A stretch of DNA of 64,000 nucleotides from Glebionis coronaria (GCA_025667525.1 JANFOE010000193.1:372001-436000), one strand, 5' to 3'. Numbered from the stretch's first letter, positions 1 to 10,248 are shown. Made by a program: numbers and translations. The notes: generated by a model not told the origin, from the sequence alone.

Positions 1-753
1 CACAAGTCAAAGGGGGACAAGTCTTACAAGTATAGTGACATGCATGAGGGATTGTGTGTGTAAGTATATAAGCATGGTTTGTGTAAGTAATGGTGTAAGT
101 AAAGTATGGCTTATGATAGAGTTTTTGTGGAGTAAGTATGATTACTAGTAGGTTAGCTAGAAAATGGTGGTAGTGCAAGCATGCATACATCTACACGTCT
201 AGTATATGATGCATGGGGAAAGGGTTTTTGATAAATTTTGCCAAGTGTTGTATGATAATAATAGTCCTTGTATATTATTGTAGGTATTTGTTGTGTTGTA
301 GGTATTTTGTTGAAGCTTTTAGGTAATTTAGTGAAAGTGTATATTAAATACATCACTAAAATTATTTTACTTAAATAAAGTAAATAAGTGACAATGTAAA
401 ATAATGTACATTGTTTTTAAAGTGTTTAGGTATTTATTCCTTTTAGGTAATATATGTAAATATGTACATATAAAAATAATCCAAGTTCTTAATAAATAAA
501 TTAAGTAAGGTTACAGTTTATCTCAAAATATGTACTGAGGTGATGAGTTTATTATTCAATCAAGTGGCCAGTCAGTTGCCAGAGTAGTCAATAAATGACT
601 AAAAGTTCATATAAATGTAAAATAAATATGAAAGGTAGTATGATAAAAGGTATATGATAATTAATAAGTCATATAAAAGTGAAATTACATAAATTCCAAA
701 AATAAATAGTACAACAGTTGACAAAGTAAATAAGGTAAAATCAGAGGTTTTAC
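1..753. other. AT-rich stretch without a recognisable gene
   Basis: This stretch is AT-rich, broken by stops in all frames, and shows no protein family that I recognise. It lies downstream (minus strand) of the point at about 754 where RT similarity of element G stops. That stop coincides with a GT dinucleotide on the minus strand, so the stretch could be the beginning of a long intron, a rearranged segment or an insertion. The window edge prevents a decision. Confidence 0.4.
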
Positions 754-2129
754 AAATGACAACTTCAACATTCGCAGGATCCATAGTAATCCCTTCTGCG
801 GAGACAATGTGTCCTTGAAATGCGACCTCGCATAACCAGAATTCACACTTGGAAAATTTGGCATACTACTGCTTCTGACGAAGAATCTGTAGTATCGTGC
901 GAAGATGTTCTTCATGCTCTTCCTTGGATTTAGAGAATATGAAAATGTCGTCGATGAACCTGATGACAAATTTATCTAAAAACTCATGGAAGACGTGGTT
1001 CATTAAGTCTATGATACCGTTAGAGCATTAGTGAGTCTGAAAGGCATGACTACAAACTCATAATGGTCATATCTTGTGCGAAAAGAAATCTTATGGATAT
1101 CCTGCTCTTTCACTCGCAGCTGATGATAACCGGATCGTAGATCAATCTTGGAGAAGTTCTTGGCACCTTGCAACTGGTAAAAAATATCATCGATACGCGA
1201 CATTGGATAACAGTTCCTAATCATGATCTTATTCAGCTCACGATAGTCAATGCATAAACGCATGATGTCATCCTTGTTCTTGACGTAAAGTATCGGTGCA
1301 CCCCATTGTGATACACTCAGACGGATGAAACCCCGCTCCAATAATTCCTGCAGCTGATCTTTTAACTCCCTGAGCTCTATGGGAGCCATGCGATAAGGAT
1401 CCTTAGAGATGGGTTGAGATCATAGGATGAGATCAATGCCAAACTCTACTTCGCGGATAGGTGGTATACCCAGAAGTTCTTCTAGAAATACATTGGGGAA
1501 TTCAGAAACAACTGGTTGATCTTGGATCGACAGAGCTTCGACAGTAATATCCTGAATGGTAGCTAAGAAGCCTTCGCAACCATGAGCTAGTAAAGCACGG
1601 GCTTGTAAGGCGGAAATGATTTGCACAAACTTGCCTGGTATGAAAACATTATGAATATGCTCTGGATCTTGAACATTTCCGAATATCACTAGATAAGTAT
1701 GACAATCAATGGTGGCATGATGTTTAGATAACCAGCCCATGCCTAAGATTAGATCAAACTTGCACATATCCAACGGAAGTGAGTCTACTGGTGGACTTTA
1801 TCCTCAAATTCTAGGGGAAGATCTCTGTACACGTGGGTGATGCGTACAGAGTCTCGCGTAGGCCTAGATATACTTAATATATTCTCTAGTGGCATAGGGA
1901 TTTTATTAATACTAGTGGCATACGTAGTGGATATAACTGAATGAGTTGCATCAGTATCGAATAAAACACAAGCAGCATGACCGTTCATAATGAGGATGCT
2001 AGTGATAGTTACTGAAGACTTATTAGCCTGATCTCTGGTGGTAGTGTAGACACGACCTGAAGCTGGTGGCTTAGGAGGAGCAGAACCAGAAGTACCCACA
2101 GTCTCTCCTTTCTTGCAGTCCTTCAACAT
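754..2129 (-). pseudogene. Element G pol remnant: aspartic protease and reverse transcriptase (Ty3/gypsy)
   Basis: This is the protease-RT part of a Ty3/gypsy polyprotein on the minus strand, which would mature the particle proteins and copy element RNA into DNA. The protease shows a DTDATHS active-site-like motif (usual form DTGATHS) near 1945-1965 and a later ILGMGWLS motif near 1730-1750. RT follows at 754-1389 with the [16 protein letters not shown] and FIDD (YxDD-type) motifs. The reading frame is broken at about 1775 between the protease halves, at about 1020 just after the MPF-LTNA motif, and by a stop near 870. Similarity ends at about 754, before RNase H and integrase, so the rest is missing or outside the window. 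Family resemblance is to the Tekay/Del group, inferred from motif wording and the tRNA-iMet-type primer site. This is a dead copy. Confidence 0.85.
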
Positions 2130-2257
2130 GTGACCTGATTTTCCACACTTGAAACAAACTCCGGCAGCCTTACGACATGGTCCAGGATGTCTACGACCAC
2201 AAATAGTGCAAATAGGATAGGTATAATCTCCAGGAGGTACCCTCGCTACCTGAGAGC

Positions 2258-2334
2258 CTATTTAAGAAAATATGCGTGAGACATGATTATTTGGGCATAA
2301 ACATGACTACACTGAAGTTTAAGTAAGAAATTAC
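2258..2334 (-). other. Candidate spliceosomal intron 3 in element G gag
   Basis: This 77 bp AT-rich segment on the minus strand starts GTAATTTCTT and ends TTAAATAG. The exon before it ends in a serine run (TCGTCTG) and the exon after it starts GCTCTCAGGT. The join is in frame and leads straight into the first cysteine cluster. Read without splicing, the segment contains stops and has no similarity to gag. Confidence 0.7.
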
Positions 2335-2399
2335 CAGACGAAGACGAGTTATTAGGTTGTTGACCCTTAGCATTCTGGTCACGCCCACTCGCAGCGTTT

Positions 2400-2474
2400 C
2401 TGTTTATGATGCTGAGATGTTAGTATGTATGACATAAAACAACTTAAGATAGAAAAGTTTATGAGTTTAGGGAC
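2400..2474 (-). other. Candidate spliceosomal intron 2 in element G gag
   Basis: This 75 bp AT-rich segment on the minus strand starts GTCCCTAAAC and ends CATAAACAG. The flanking exons end AACAACAG and start AAACGCTGCG. They join in frame with no stop, giving an Asn-rich stretch that runs on into GRDQNAKGQQ. Confidence 0.7.
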
Positions 2475-2618
2475 CTGTTGTTGTTGGACTGGCTGGCATT
2501 GTTACGGTAATTGTCATTACCGTTGCGACTGTCTGATCCGTATCGGTCATTAGATTGACCATGCCCTTTGTTATTTGTCTGCTGAGTGGCCGGTTGGGAC
2601 CGGTATCCACCCTTCTAT

Positions 2619-2706
2619 CTGAAAGATACAATTGGATAGGACAAATTATAAAAATGAACATACAGATTGGAATAGGATGATAACGCTTGATGTTTGAAAT
2701 TTATAC
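2619..2706 (-). other. Candidate spliceosomal intron 1 in element G gag
   Basis: This 88 bp segment on the minus strand starts GTATAAATTT and ends in a pyrimidine-rich tract and TTTCAG. The upstream exon ends GAGAAGAG and the downstream exon starts ATAGAAGGG. Joining them keeps the hydrophilic linker in frame, with one TAG at the junction that looks like a later point change. The segment itself is AT-rich, unlike the exons. Confidence 0.6.
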
Positions 2707-3744
2707 CTCTTCTCTAGACGAGCTGGCTCCTCGTAGTCATCTCACTCATGCAGCATTTCCAAGCTACGTGCTGCGTCAGCCACTTGTGACACATTAGTGA
2801 AAGTGGCACTAAGTAACCGATCAACAGTCGTGGAGTGAAGAGCCCAGCGAAAGGGCTTCGCTTGCTCCTCAGCAGTACCCACAGCAGCGTCCAGAAATTC
2901 AACTAACCTGAGAAACCTCTGTATAAACTTAGGACTGTTCTCTCCAATTCTCTGTCGAATGGAATGGTAGTCCCTCTTAAGCCTCTCCTGCTCAGCTGTC
3001 GGAAAGAACTAACTATAGAACAGAGTCTTGAATCGATCCTAAGTGAAAGCAGCTAACCAAACATCACCTCCATTTTCCATCTTGTATGCCCTCCACCAAA
3101 CTAATGCATCACCTTCGAACTTATATCAAGCCAACCTTACGTTATAGATTACATCACATCCCATAGCATCGAAAATTTTCTCCATGTGCGAAATCCAGTT
3201 TTCCGCATCAGATGATAACTCAGCCCTCTCAAAAGATCGACGTTTCTGCTTATTGAACCTCTCTAGCCAAGTGAGTAGGGTAATCGGTGGAGGAGGAGGA
3301 TTTTTGTTCACAGGATGCGGTACAACTGCAGCAAGTTCCTCATCATGGCGTGTGTTAACCATCTAACAATTTAAAAGAGGAAAATGAAATGATTAAGTTG
3401 GTTAGAAAACAGGATAAACATAAGGAATGCATGAAGAGTTTATGAAGGCATAGCCAACGAAAACAGCCATTGGCAATAGTGAACGCCTATGGTCGGTGTA
3501 CAAAACAAAATTGACATGAACAAAGGTGAACGCCTATGGTTCGGTTCACAAAATAAAATTCGAATGAAAAGCACATGCGAATAAATATGGCCAGTCCTCT
3601 ACCAACCATTACTTAGTAAAAAACTTAACATAAAACAATGATGCATGAAATGAAATGAATAAAATTTACCGTCAGTTTAAGGAAGACTCTAGTGACTACC
3701 CACTAGTCACAGGTCAGTTTTAAGAGCCTACAGGTCGAAACCAT

Positions 3745-3757
3745 GGCTCTGATACCA
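3745..3757 (-). promoter_or_regulatory. Primer binding site of element G (tRNA-iMet type)
   Basis: On the minus strand this reads TGGTATCAGAGCC, the standard complement of the plant initiator methionine tRNA 3' end. Matching bases continue into CATGGTTTCGAC. It lies four bases inside the LTR end at 3762. This fixes the orientation of element G and identifies the LTR to its right as the 5' LTR. Confidence 0.85.
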
Positions 3758-4329
3758 TAATTGTAACACCCCATTTGGATAAATGGACCGTTACGTAGTA
3801 ATTATGGCGTGTCATCAAAGCATGCAAGGTAAATGTCTAAAACATTAAATGACCATAAATGAAACCGAAAACAAACATCGGTTCCAACATAAGCTCCACA
3901 CACAAATGCATAAGTATAGAATGTAAGGAAAGAACTAAACAATGTCCAGTAAAGAAAAATTATGTAAATGCATTAATAGAGATAGAAGACAAGGCGCCTC
4001 CATCCTATGCACTTACTCTTTAAACCTAGCTTTGCCCTTTAGTACCTGCCGTATTGGGACACAGAAAGAAATACGGCTGGCAATACGCTTAGTGTGCGGA
4101 TATATGACAATAAATGTAAAGCATAAAATAAGCAAGTAATGAAATGAAGTACAACGAAATATGTGTATGTCCTAGAAAACATGGTTTAAGTTTATAAGAC
4201 TGGTTTTATATTTCTGAAAAGACTTATGTTTAGTTAATACTAAAAACTGTATTTTAAATATTCCCTAAGTCCATATAGGTCATGTTATATCAAAGTGCAT
4301 GAATACTTAGAGGGGTGACCTCACCATGC

Positions 4330-4352
4330 AATTAGAGGAGTTTCCTCTAATT
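4330..4352. repeat. Perfect 10 bp inverted repeat in the G LTR
   Basis: AATTAGAGGA is followed by a 3-base loop and then TCCTCTAATT. A second hairpin, GTTATGG-TACCC-CCATAAC, lies about 200 bp further on (around 4555-4575). Both would form in RNA as well as in DNA. Confidence 0.7.
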
Positions 4353-4984
4353 ATTATAGTCTGAGTGGAGGGATCAGCTCTTGTAACGGATGAAAGGCAC
4401 ACACCACAGTTACCATGTAATGTTGCTAAACTTGTGCTATGATGCACCCATTCGCCCCGCATGATAATAATATAATAGGCCAAATAACTGAAAGGGACGT
4501 TGCGAGCAATCACTCTCACTGTAGAAGAGTCATAACACCGGTGCCTCTAGTGTTATGGTTATGGTACCCCCATAACTAGGTGAAACTCGCATGCATGTAT
4601 ATAGCCCAGGCAATCTAAAATAAACATAACATATACTTAAAGTGTTTTAGACACGTAAACTACTGGGGAAAACAGATAGCTGCAAACGAGGAATCCTAAT
4701 ATAGGAAAGAAGTGTCCTTACTGAAGGACGGAATATCTGTACCTTATGTCCAGTAAATGAAGACGAAAACGAACGCAGAAGATCACTCCGACTTCACGAT
4801 AGGTACATAATAAAGGGACATGAATAAGTGTTTCTTTTACTTATACATACTGGTTATTTAGTTTACTTGACGTGTTCTTACTTGTTATACTTGTTCTTGT
4901 TTAATCATGTGATTCTTAATGTTTCATGTGTTTTAGATTAGTGTATTTCATGTTTTAAGTTTTATAGTACTTGTTATAACATAA

Positions 4985-5215
4985 TGAGTAACTTTCTAAA
5001 AATAGCAGGTTTCTATATATAGTAACTTTCCAAAAATAGCAGCTTTCTATTTATAGAAAGTTTGCAAAAATAGAAAGTTTCCATAATTAGTAAGTTTCCA
5101 AAAATAGAAAGTTTCCATATTTAGTATGTTTATATAAATAGCTTGTTACCATATTTAGTATGTTTCCATAAATAGCATGTTTTCCTATTTAATATATTTC
5201 CATATTTAATAATAG
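4985..5215. repeat. Degenerate tandem repeat, about 30-37 bp unit
   Basis: Five to six imperfect copies of a unit built around AACTTTCC, AAAAATAGCA and GTTTCTATAT follow one another. The copies become less similar towards 5215. Confidence 0.6.
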
Positions 5216-5639
5216 GCTTATTAAATAAATAAATGATATAACATATAGTTTTAATAAGCATATTATATGTCATGTTTAATTATATAGTGAAGTTTAATAT
5301 TAATTAAATACTTATACTTAACTTATAATTATTAATTAATAATAATATTACAAGTTATCATAAGTTGTTATTAATTAATAGTTTTGCATGATTAAATAAT
5401 TAAAATTTCTCTTAAAATGATATTAATTAATTAAACTAAGTTTTAATTAATTTAATGCACATGAATAATTAAGTTAATAATTATTTTATCATAAGGTTTA
5501 TATAAATAAAATGGACATAAATAATAACATGGTTTTTATTTAAAGAAAATTATATCCCAAGTCATGGAAATTAATTAATTTAATTTATTCATGTTTTAAT
5601 TAATTAAATTAATTAATAAACTAAATTTACATGTTCATA

Positions 5640-6075
5640 AAAAATTGCCAAACACCCCCTTGCGTGTTTGGTGTTAACCAAACCCTTCACGAAATTCCAC
5701 CGAGACCAAGGAGGTCTCGGTCCTTGCCTCGAAACCCACACAACACCACAACCGAGTGGATGTGGCTTGCGGCCGAACACCACAAAAGCCACCGGCTTGC
5801 TGCCGTTGCCACTATTGCTGCCAACGCAGCCCCTGGCCTAGCTAGGGGTTGTCGCTGCTGGCTGCTGCTACCCCTGCTGCTCACTAAGTACCCACCGAGA
5901 CCCATAAGGTTCTCGGTTTGCCACTGCTGCGCCAGTAGTCCCCACTGTGGGCTGTTGTGCTTGCGGCTACCAAACACAAAACACACGCCGACCCTACAAG
6001 GGTGTGGCTGTGTGTGATTCGAACACCATCGAGACCTTTTATGTTCTCGGTTCGTGTGCAATCCCAACAAAACCA
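5640..6075. repeat. GC-rich island with three CCGAGA/TCTCGG hairpins in the G LTR
   Basis: A sharp rise in GC stands out between AT-rich flanks. Three spaced inverted repeats of the same words occur: CCGAGACC-loop-GGTCTCGG near 5700-5720, ACCGAGA-loop-TCTCGGT near 5898-5921, and CGAGA-loop-TCTCG near 6027-6050. The open frames here run on both strands and look like a by-product of base composition. Confidence 0.55.
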
Positions 6076-6725
6076 AAACCAAACCCTTAATCTTGTTCAA
6101 TCCTTAATGTTTACATGTTTTACTTAAAATTATTTAAAGATCTATAACAATAACATAATTAAATAAAAAAGAAAAAGATTCAAGGATACCAAACGCGTGT
6201 GATTAAAAAGGATCGAACCACAAACACTATACCGTAAAGATCAAAGATCAAAAAGCTTCGAATCGTCCTTGTGGTGTTGTGTGATGCCGCGACCAAAGAG
6301 AAAGAGAAAGAAGAATTGGGATTTTATTATTTTTCCTATAAATGTTATGTTATGAAAATTCCATGGAGTTTTATTTTAGACTTGGACTAGTAATGGGTTG
6401 GGCCTTGGCCCTTCCTTCCTCTTGATTTGGATGCCACCCACACACACATACTTACACTGTCGTTTTTATTTTTCGTGTCTTAAATATTGATCGTGTGTGT
6501 TCGTATTTTATGTCCGTGTTTTATTTCTTGTATGGTTATGCGTAAATACTTATCGTGCATTTATATCCATGTTAACATATGTAATATTTATAATAATTAA
6601 TTAATATACGCAACGTTCGTATTAAATGTTTGTGATTCATGTCGTATATTCATTAACTGAAAAGTTTTAATTTAACCGTAAATTCATGCATTTAATGATC
6701 TTAAGGATTTAAAGCGGGTTTTACA

Positions 6726-7240
6726 TCACGAATGATCAATCTGTCATCTGGAACTGATTAATCTATAATCATGAATATAGATGAATTCATTATCAGGTTT
6801 GGTCAATCGCCATCTCGAAAATCGATCTATGATGATCGATCCATCATCAAGTTTGATTATGATCTATTCTTATTTTTAGATAAGTTGATTTGAATAAGCT
6901 TATTTGCATCATTATAATTAAGCTTTTAATTTGCTTATTCTGAACAAATTAAATTGATTGATTTGTTTTTAATTATTAGCTAACCTATTAGGTGGTTTAT
7001 TTGAATAAGTTAATTTGTTTGAATAAGCTTATAAATAAGCTTTTGAATTAAATGAGAGTTGTGAATAAGCTCGTGAATCTGATGATTTGAATTTATTATG
7101 TTGAATATAAGCTAGGTTATGATTTTTTTAGAGATTTATCAAGTTTAATGAATAAGAGAGTTATGAATAAGCCTATATTCGTGTGAATAAGCAGCATTAT
7201 TAGGAAATTTTATGTACCTTATGTAAGTTAAATTACACGA
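6726..7240. repeat. AT-rich spacer with recurrent GAATAAG words
   Basis: No gene is visible. The word GAATAAG (often followed by CTT) occurs eight times between 6892 and 7193, in one orientation except for a GCTTATTC at 6933. The first part (6726-6860) has several short GATC/GATT palindromes. Confidence 0.45.
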
Positions 7241-7510
7241 AGTATCATATATGATACCTCATTTATCATATTTGATAGATATATGATATATGACATATCA
7301 TATATGATAGGTGAATCATATATGATACATGACGTGTCATATATGATGTTTCTCACAAACCACAAGTTGCTGAAGTAAGCTGATTAAGTCTGATGTATCA
7401 TATATGATACAATATGTATCATACATGATAGTTATAATTATATGTGGTATATGATAGGTATATCATATATGATATATGAGGTATCATATATGATGTATCT
7501 AACAAGCCAC
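7241..7510. repeat. Palindrome cluster 1 (TATCATATATGATA family)
   Basis: Seven exact copies of the self-complementary core TCATATATGA lie at 7244, 7298, 7316, 7337, 7398, 7463 and 7484 (first base). Near copies lie at about 7265 and 7417. Most extend to the 14 bp palindrome TATCATATATGATA. The cluster has two related halves, each ending in ATGATGT, a short tail and a CACAA word near 7360 and 7510, which suggests a local duplication of about 150 bp. Confidence 0.85.
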
Positions 7511-7646
7511 AAAAGAATCAGACTTTGATATTATACCTTATATTTTACACTTTTGACCTATTGTGCATTTGATATTGTTTGCTACGTAATTCAATTGTTG
7601 ATAAAATGGCGCATAATATGTTTTTTCCTCTCTTGTATTCTTTCAG

Positions 7647-7796
7647 ACTGCGCGAACACAACAACGAGCAGCTATGGATGCCGCAATTTCCCGGTTGGAG
7701 CATAACATGAGGATGTGCACGCACATATGTAAGGATAAGATGTATTCGTCGTCGTGGCCAAAGAATAAATACAAGAGAAAAGCATATTTGGTTTAA
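7647..7796 (+). other. Exon-like coding stretch, unrecognised (49 codons)
   Basis: I do not recognise this protein. A pyrimidine-rich tract ending in TTCTTTCAG (7638-7646) looks like a plant 3' splice site. The open frame that follows uses codons unlike the AT-rich surroundings and ends in TAA at 7794-7796. The peptide begins TARTQQRAAMDAAISRLEHN and ends in a basic tail (KNKYKRKAYLV). It could be the last exon of a gene fragment captured by a transposon, a remnant of a transposase, or chance. No matching upstream exon was found between 6726 and 7638. Its position between palindrome clusters suggests that it belongs to the same repetitive unit. Confidence 0.3.
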
Positions 7797-7972
7797 AATG
7801 AATAAGAATTGACTGAAGATGAAGAATAGTTGTTCTAATAATAAGAATGTTCTGGTTTAGTTATAAATACAACATACTCTTTTGTTTTTGTATCTTTTTG
7901 GTTATGATTAAGTGTTTTAATCATGATTGGTTACATTATAGTTAAACAAGTGTTTAATTATCAATTTTATGC

Positions 7973-8285
7973 TCTTAAAAGCACTCTTTTTATTTTCTGA
8001 ACAATGGTTAATCACTCATTCAACATGTTCTTATGTTTTAATCATGAAGTTAACATACCTTTTGTTGAATTTGTTAAACTTTTTTTTGAGTATCATATGT
8101 GATAATGCATTATCATATATGATACTCATAAAAAAACTCTTTTTATTTTTTGGACAAGTGCTTAATCATGAATCTAACAAATTCTTTGTATTAATCATGA
8201 ATTCAGTAGACCATTTGTTCAATATGTCAAACTTTTTTTTTGAGTATCATATATAATAATGCAGTGTCATATATGACATAATTTA
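7973..8285. repeat. Two-copy tandem duplication carrying palindrome cluster 2
   Basis: A unit of roughly 150 bp beginning CTCTTTTTATTTT is present twice (about 7983 and 8138). Each copy ends in a T-run followed by GAGTATCATAT and a palindrome. Exact TCATATATGA cores start at 8113 and 8267, another follows at 8302, and near copies lie at 8093 and 8245. No gene is visible from 7797 to 8483. Confidence 0.7.
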
Positions 8286-8753
8286 AGAGTTACAGGTATT
8301 ATCATATATGATACACCAAAAAAAGGTAAAAACTATGCTTCTGGAATATGATAAAAACTTTAAAAAATAACGATATTATCAAAACTAACATCTATAGATG
8401 TTCACCATTTTCATATTCAAGAAAAATGATAATGATTGAGTAGCCTAACAAAGTTAAACCAATACATCACTATACACGCATTACTAAGAGAAACTATACA
8501 AATGTTTTAAAAAATGGATGATGATCTCATATATCAACATTTTTGTTGCAAACTTTGCGCTTGTTTTTGTCATTTTCATGCACCCGATCTTGTTATTTTC
8601 AGTCGGTAATCTGATATTCCACTTCTTAGCCTTGAGATGATGTAGTTCTTCAAGATGCATTGCAAATAGCTTCACTACACATATAAAAAGATTCTGTTTT
8701 AATTTCCAGCACATTATCATGTATTATATATTACTGAAGTTGAATTTCAACCA

Positions 8754-8960
8754 GATTATCATATATGATAATATACATATAACTAACTTTTAATTACCCA
8801 TCATGAGATGATAGAGTTGCTTGCATGTTGTTTTCAATCACGTTATCATATATTATAGTGTTAAGTTAACTTACAAGCAAATTATCATATATGATACCTC
8901 TATATATCATATATGATATATTTATCATATATGATAAATGAAGGTATCATATATGATAAA
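8754..8960. repeat. Palindrome cluster 3
   Basis: Exact TCATATATGA cores start at 8759, 8885, 8907, 8925 and 8947, with near copies at 8715 and 8845. The four between 8885 and 8956 are only 18-22 bp apart, so the segment could fold into several alternative hairpins or cruciforms. Confidence 0.85.
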
Positions 8961-9683
8961 TTTGTACAGCATAAATTAAACCCAACTTTGTTTAACGCTT
9001 ATCCCACAACTTTAATGAATGTTATACAGCTTCATTGCTTCAACAATAATAATGTGTGCTGTGTATGCGTTATATGTTAAATAAAAGAAGAAAAAAAACT
9101 AACTTTTGCGCATTTAACAATGTTCATACGAACAACATATCTTATAATCATTCACCTACGTGTCAAAATTAAAAAAACCATTTATGACACATTTCACACG
9201 CACTCCGTTCTTATCATAATTATTTTGATGCGCAGATTTAATATAGTTTATACCAACATAAATTTCATTAAACAAAGATAAATTCATAAAATTATATATA
9301 TCAAATAAGCTAAAACATGTATAAATAAATACAGATCGGGTTGACTTACATGATGTTGATGAACAAAAAAAAGATATAATCGATTTACGAAAGAGATGTT
9401 TGATAGATTATATGTTCATGATGTAGATTTAGATCTTGTTTTTTATATGTGTTTTTAGTGTGTGTTAAGAGAGAGAAGGAAAAAATGTAGATCTGGGACG
9501 GGTAGGGGAATTTGGGGGTGGGGTGTGAGGTGTGAAATGAATAAAATGTCTTTTCTTTTTTCTAATTAAAAAAGAAGAGTAAATCTAGGCCTTTAATCAA
9601 AAAGGGATGGACGATGGGGATTGATCCCATTATATCCTTTGGATACAGGGTATCCATTATTACCATTCTCATATATTAAATAC
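8961..9683. other. AT-rich stretch without a recognisable gene
   Basis: No open frame of interest and no family resemblance were found. A short G-rich patch (about 9490-9535) and three adjacent mini-hairpins (ATGGG/CCCAT, TATCC/GGATA, GGATAC/GTATCC at about 9612-9655) are the only visible structure. Confidence 0.5.
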
Positions 9684-10248
9684 CAAGGGACTAATCTCCA
9701 CCTTTTATATTCATTTTAATCAAATTGATAAAATTAAACAAAAAAATATATATTTTCACCATTTTTTTCAAAAATTAATATCTTTTAAACCGAATCGTTA
9801 TGCAAAAAAACATACTGTTACGAAAAACATTTAATCATATTTCTATAGACATGCTGTATGATACACTTTCGACAAAAAAAATTCTATTTTATTAACGTTT
9901 TCGATAATTATCATATATGATACTAATATCATATATGATGTAACACCAGTACCATATATGATATAAGCTATCATATATGATAGAAACAAATATCATATAT
10001 GATTTAACACTGTTATTATATATGATGAAACAATATTATCATATACGATATTTCACGTAAATTTTAAAAAGAAGAAAAAAACTGAATTTTTTTCTTCGAA
10101 AGTATATCATAGTGCATATTGGTAGAAAGAAAATTAAACGCTCGTCGTGATGGTATAACTTTTTTCGTTTAATATTTAACAGTTTATAAGATATTTAAAT
10201 TATAAAAAATATGTGAAAAATAATATATATTTAATTTTATAAGTCCCT
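9684..10248. mobile_element. Fold-back element with diverged arms around palindrome cluster 4
   Basis: The left arm starts GGGACTAAT (about 9684) and the right arm ends ATAAGTCCC (about 10248). When the right arm is reverse-complemented, the same ordered words recur: AAATATATATT, TTTTCAC, AATATCTT, AAAC, ACATGC or ATATGC, and GATA-ACTTTCGA. This suggests inverted arms of about 200 bp with many differences. The loop (9907-10050) holds four exact TCATATATGA cores (9911, 9929, 9971, 9993) and three near copies. A convincing target duplication could not be fixed. This may be an old MITE or fold-back element. Confidence 0.5.

Larger units (their letters stand above)
2130..3362 (-). pseudogene. Element G gag remnant with three introns and zinc knuckles (Ty3/gypsy)
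   Basis: This is the capsid-nucleocapsid gene of the same minus-strand element. The start ATG is at 3362, giving MVNTRHDEE, and the retrotransposon gag domain follows (about 2720-3240), with in-frame stops near 3124 and 3010 and a TGA near 2745. Downstream comes a Q/N/G/R-rich linker and then a cysteine-histidine cluster, CTICGRRHPGPC, followed by a CCHC knuckle CFKCGKSGHMLKDC (about 2110-2200). The linker is interrupted by three segments that break the frame but begin with GT and end with AG (2619-2706, 2400-2474, 2258-2334). Removing all three gives one continuous frame into the knuckles, apart from one TAG at the first junction. The gag then runs into the protease. The copy is inactive because of the stops. 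Introns in a gag of this group are unexpected. Confidence 0.8.
3762..6725 (-). mobile_element. 5' LTR of element G
   Basis: This is an LTR of about 2.96 kb. Its minus-strand form begins TGTAAAACCC and ends GGGTGTTACA next to the primer binding site. The inner border is well supported by that site; the outer border (6725) rests only on the TG...CA ends. The partner LTR is outside the window, so target duplication and age cannot be read. The LTR contains a perfect 10 bp hairpin (4330-4352), a degenerate tandem repeat (about 4985-5215) and a GC-rich island with three small hairpins (about 5640-6075). The stretch 5215-5640 is very AT-rich and holds nothing else that I recognise. Confidence 0.65.

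Noticed and set aside
1..60. Weak similarity of the first 60 bp to element D internal DNA near 34180
   Set aside because: Only a short GGGGAC...ACAAGTATAGTG-like word is shared. This is too little to assign the left edge to D.
3734..3758. tRNA gene at the primer binding sites (3734-3758, 33661-33674, 43072-43084)
   Set aside because: These match only the 3' end complement of initiator tRNA and lie at LTR borders. There is no cloverleaf, so they are primer sites.
5631..6100. Overlapping open frames of about 130 codons on both strands in the G LTR
   Set aside because: They coincide with a GC-rich island with few stop codons, show no domain and lie inside an LTR.
8484..8720. Minus-strand frame of 78 codons next to palindrome cluster 3
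   Set aside because: The composition is that of AT-rich DNA at its ends, and no start context, splice sites or similarity that I recognise. It is kept only as a remote possibility of a transposase remnant.
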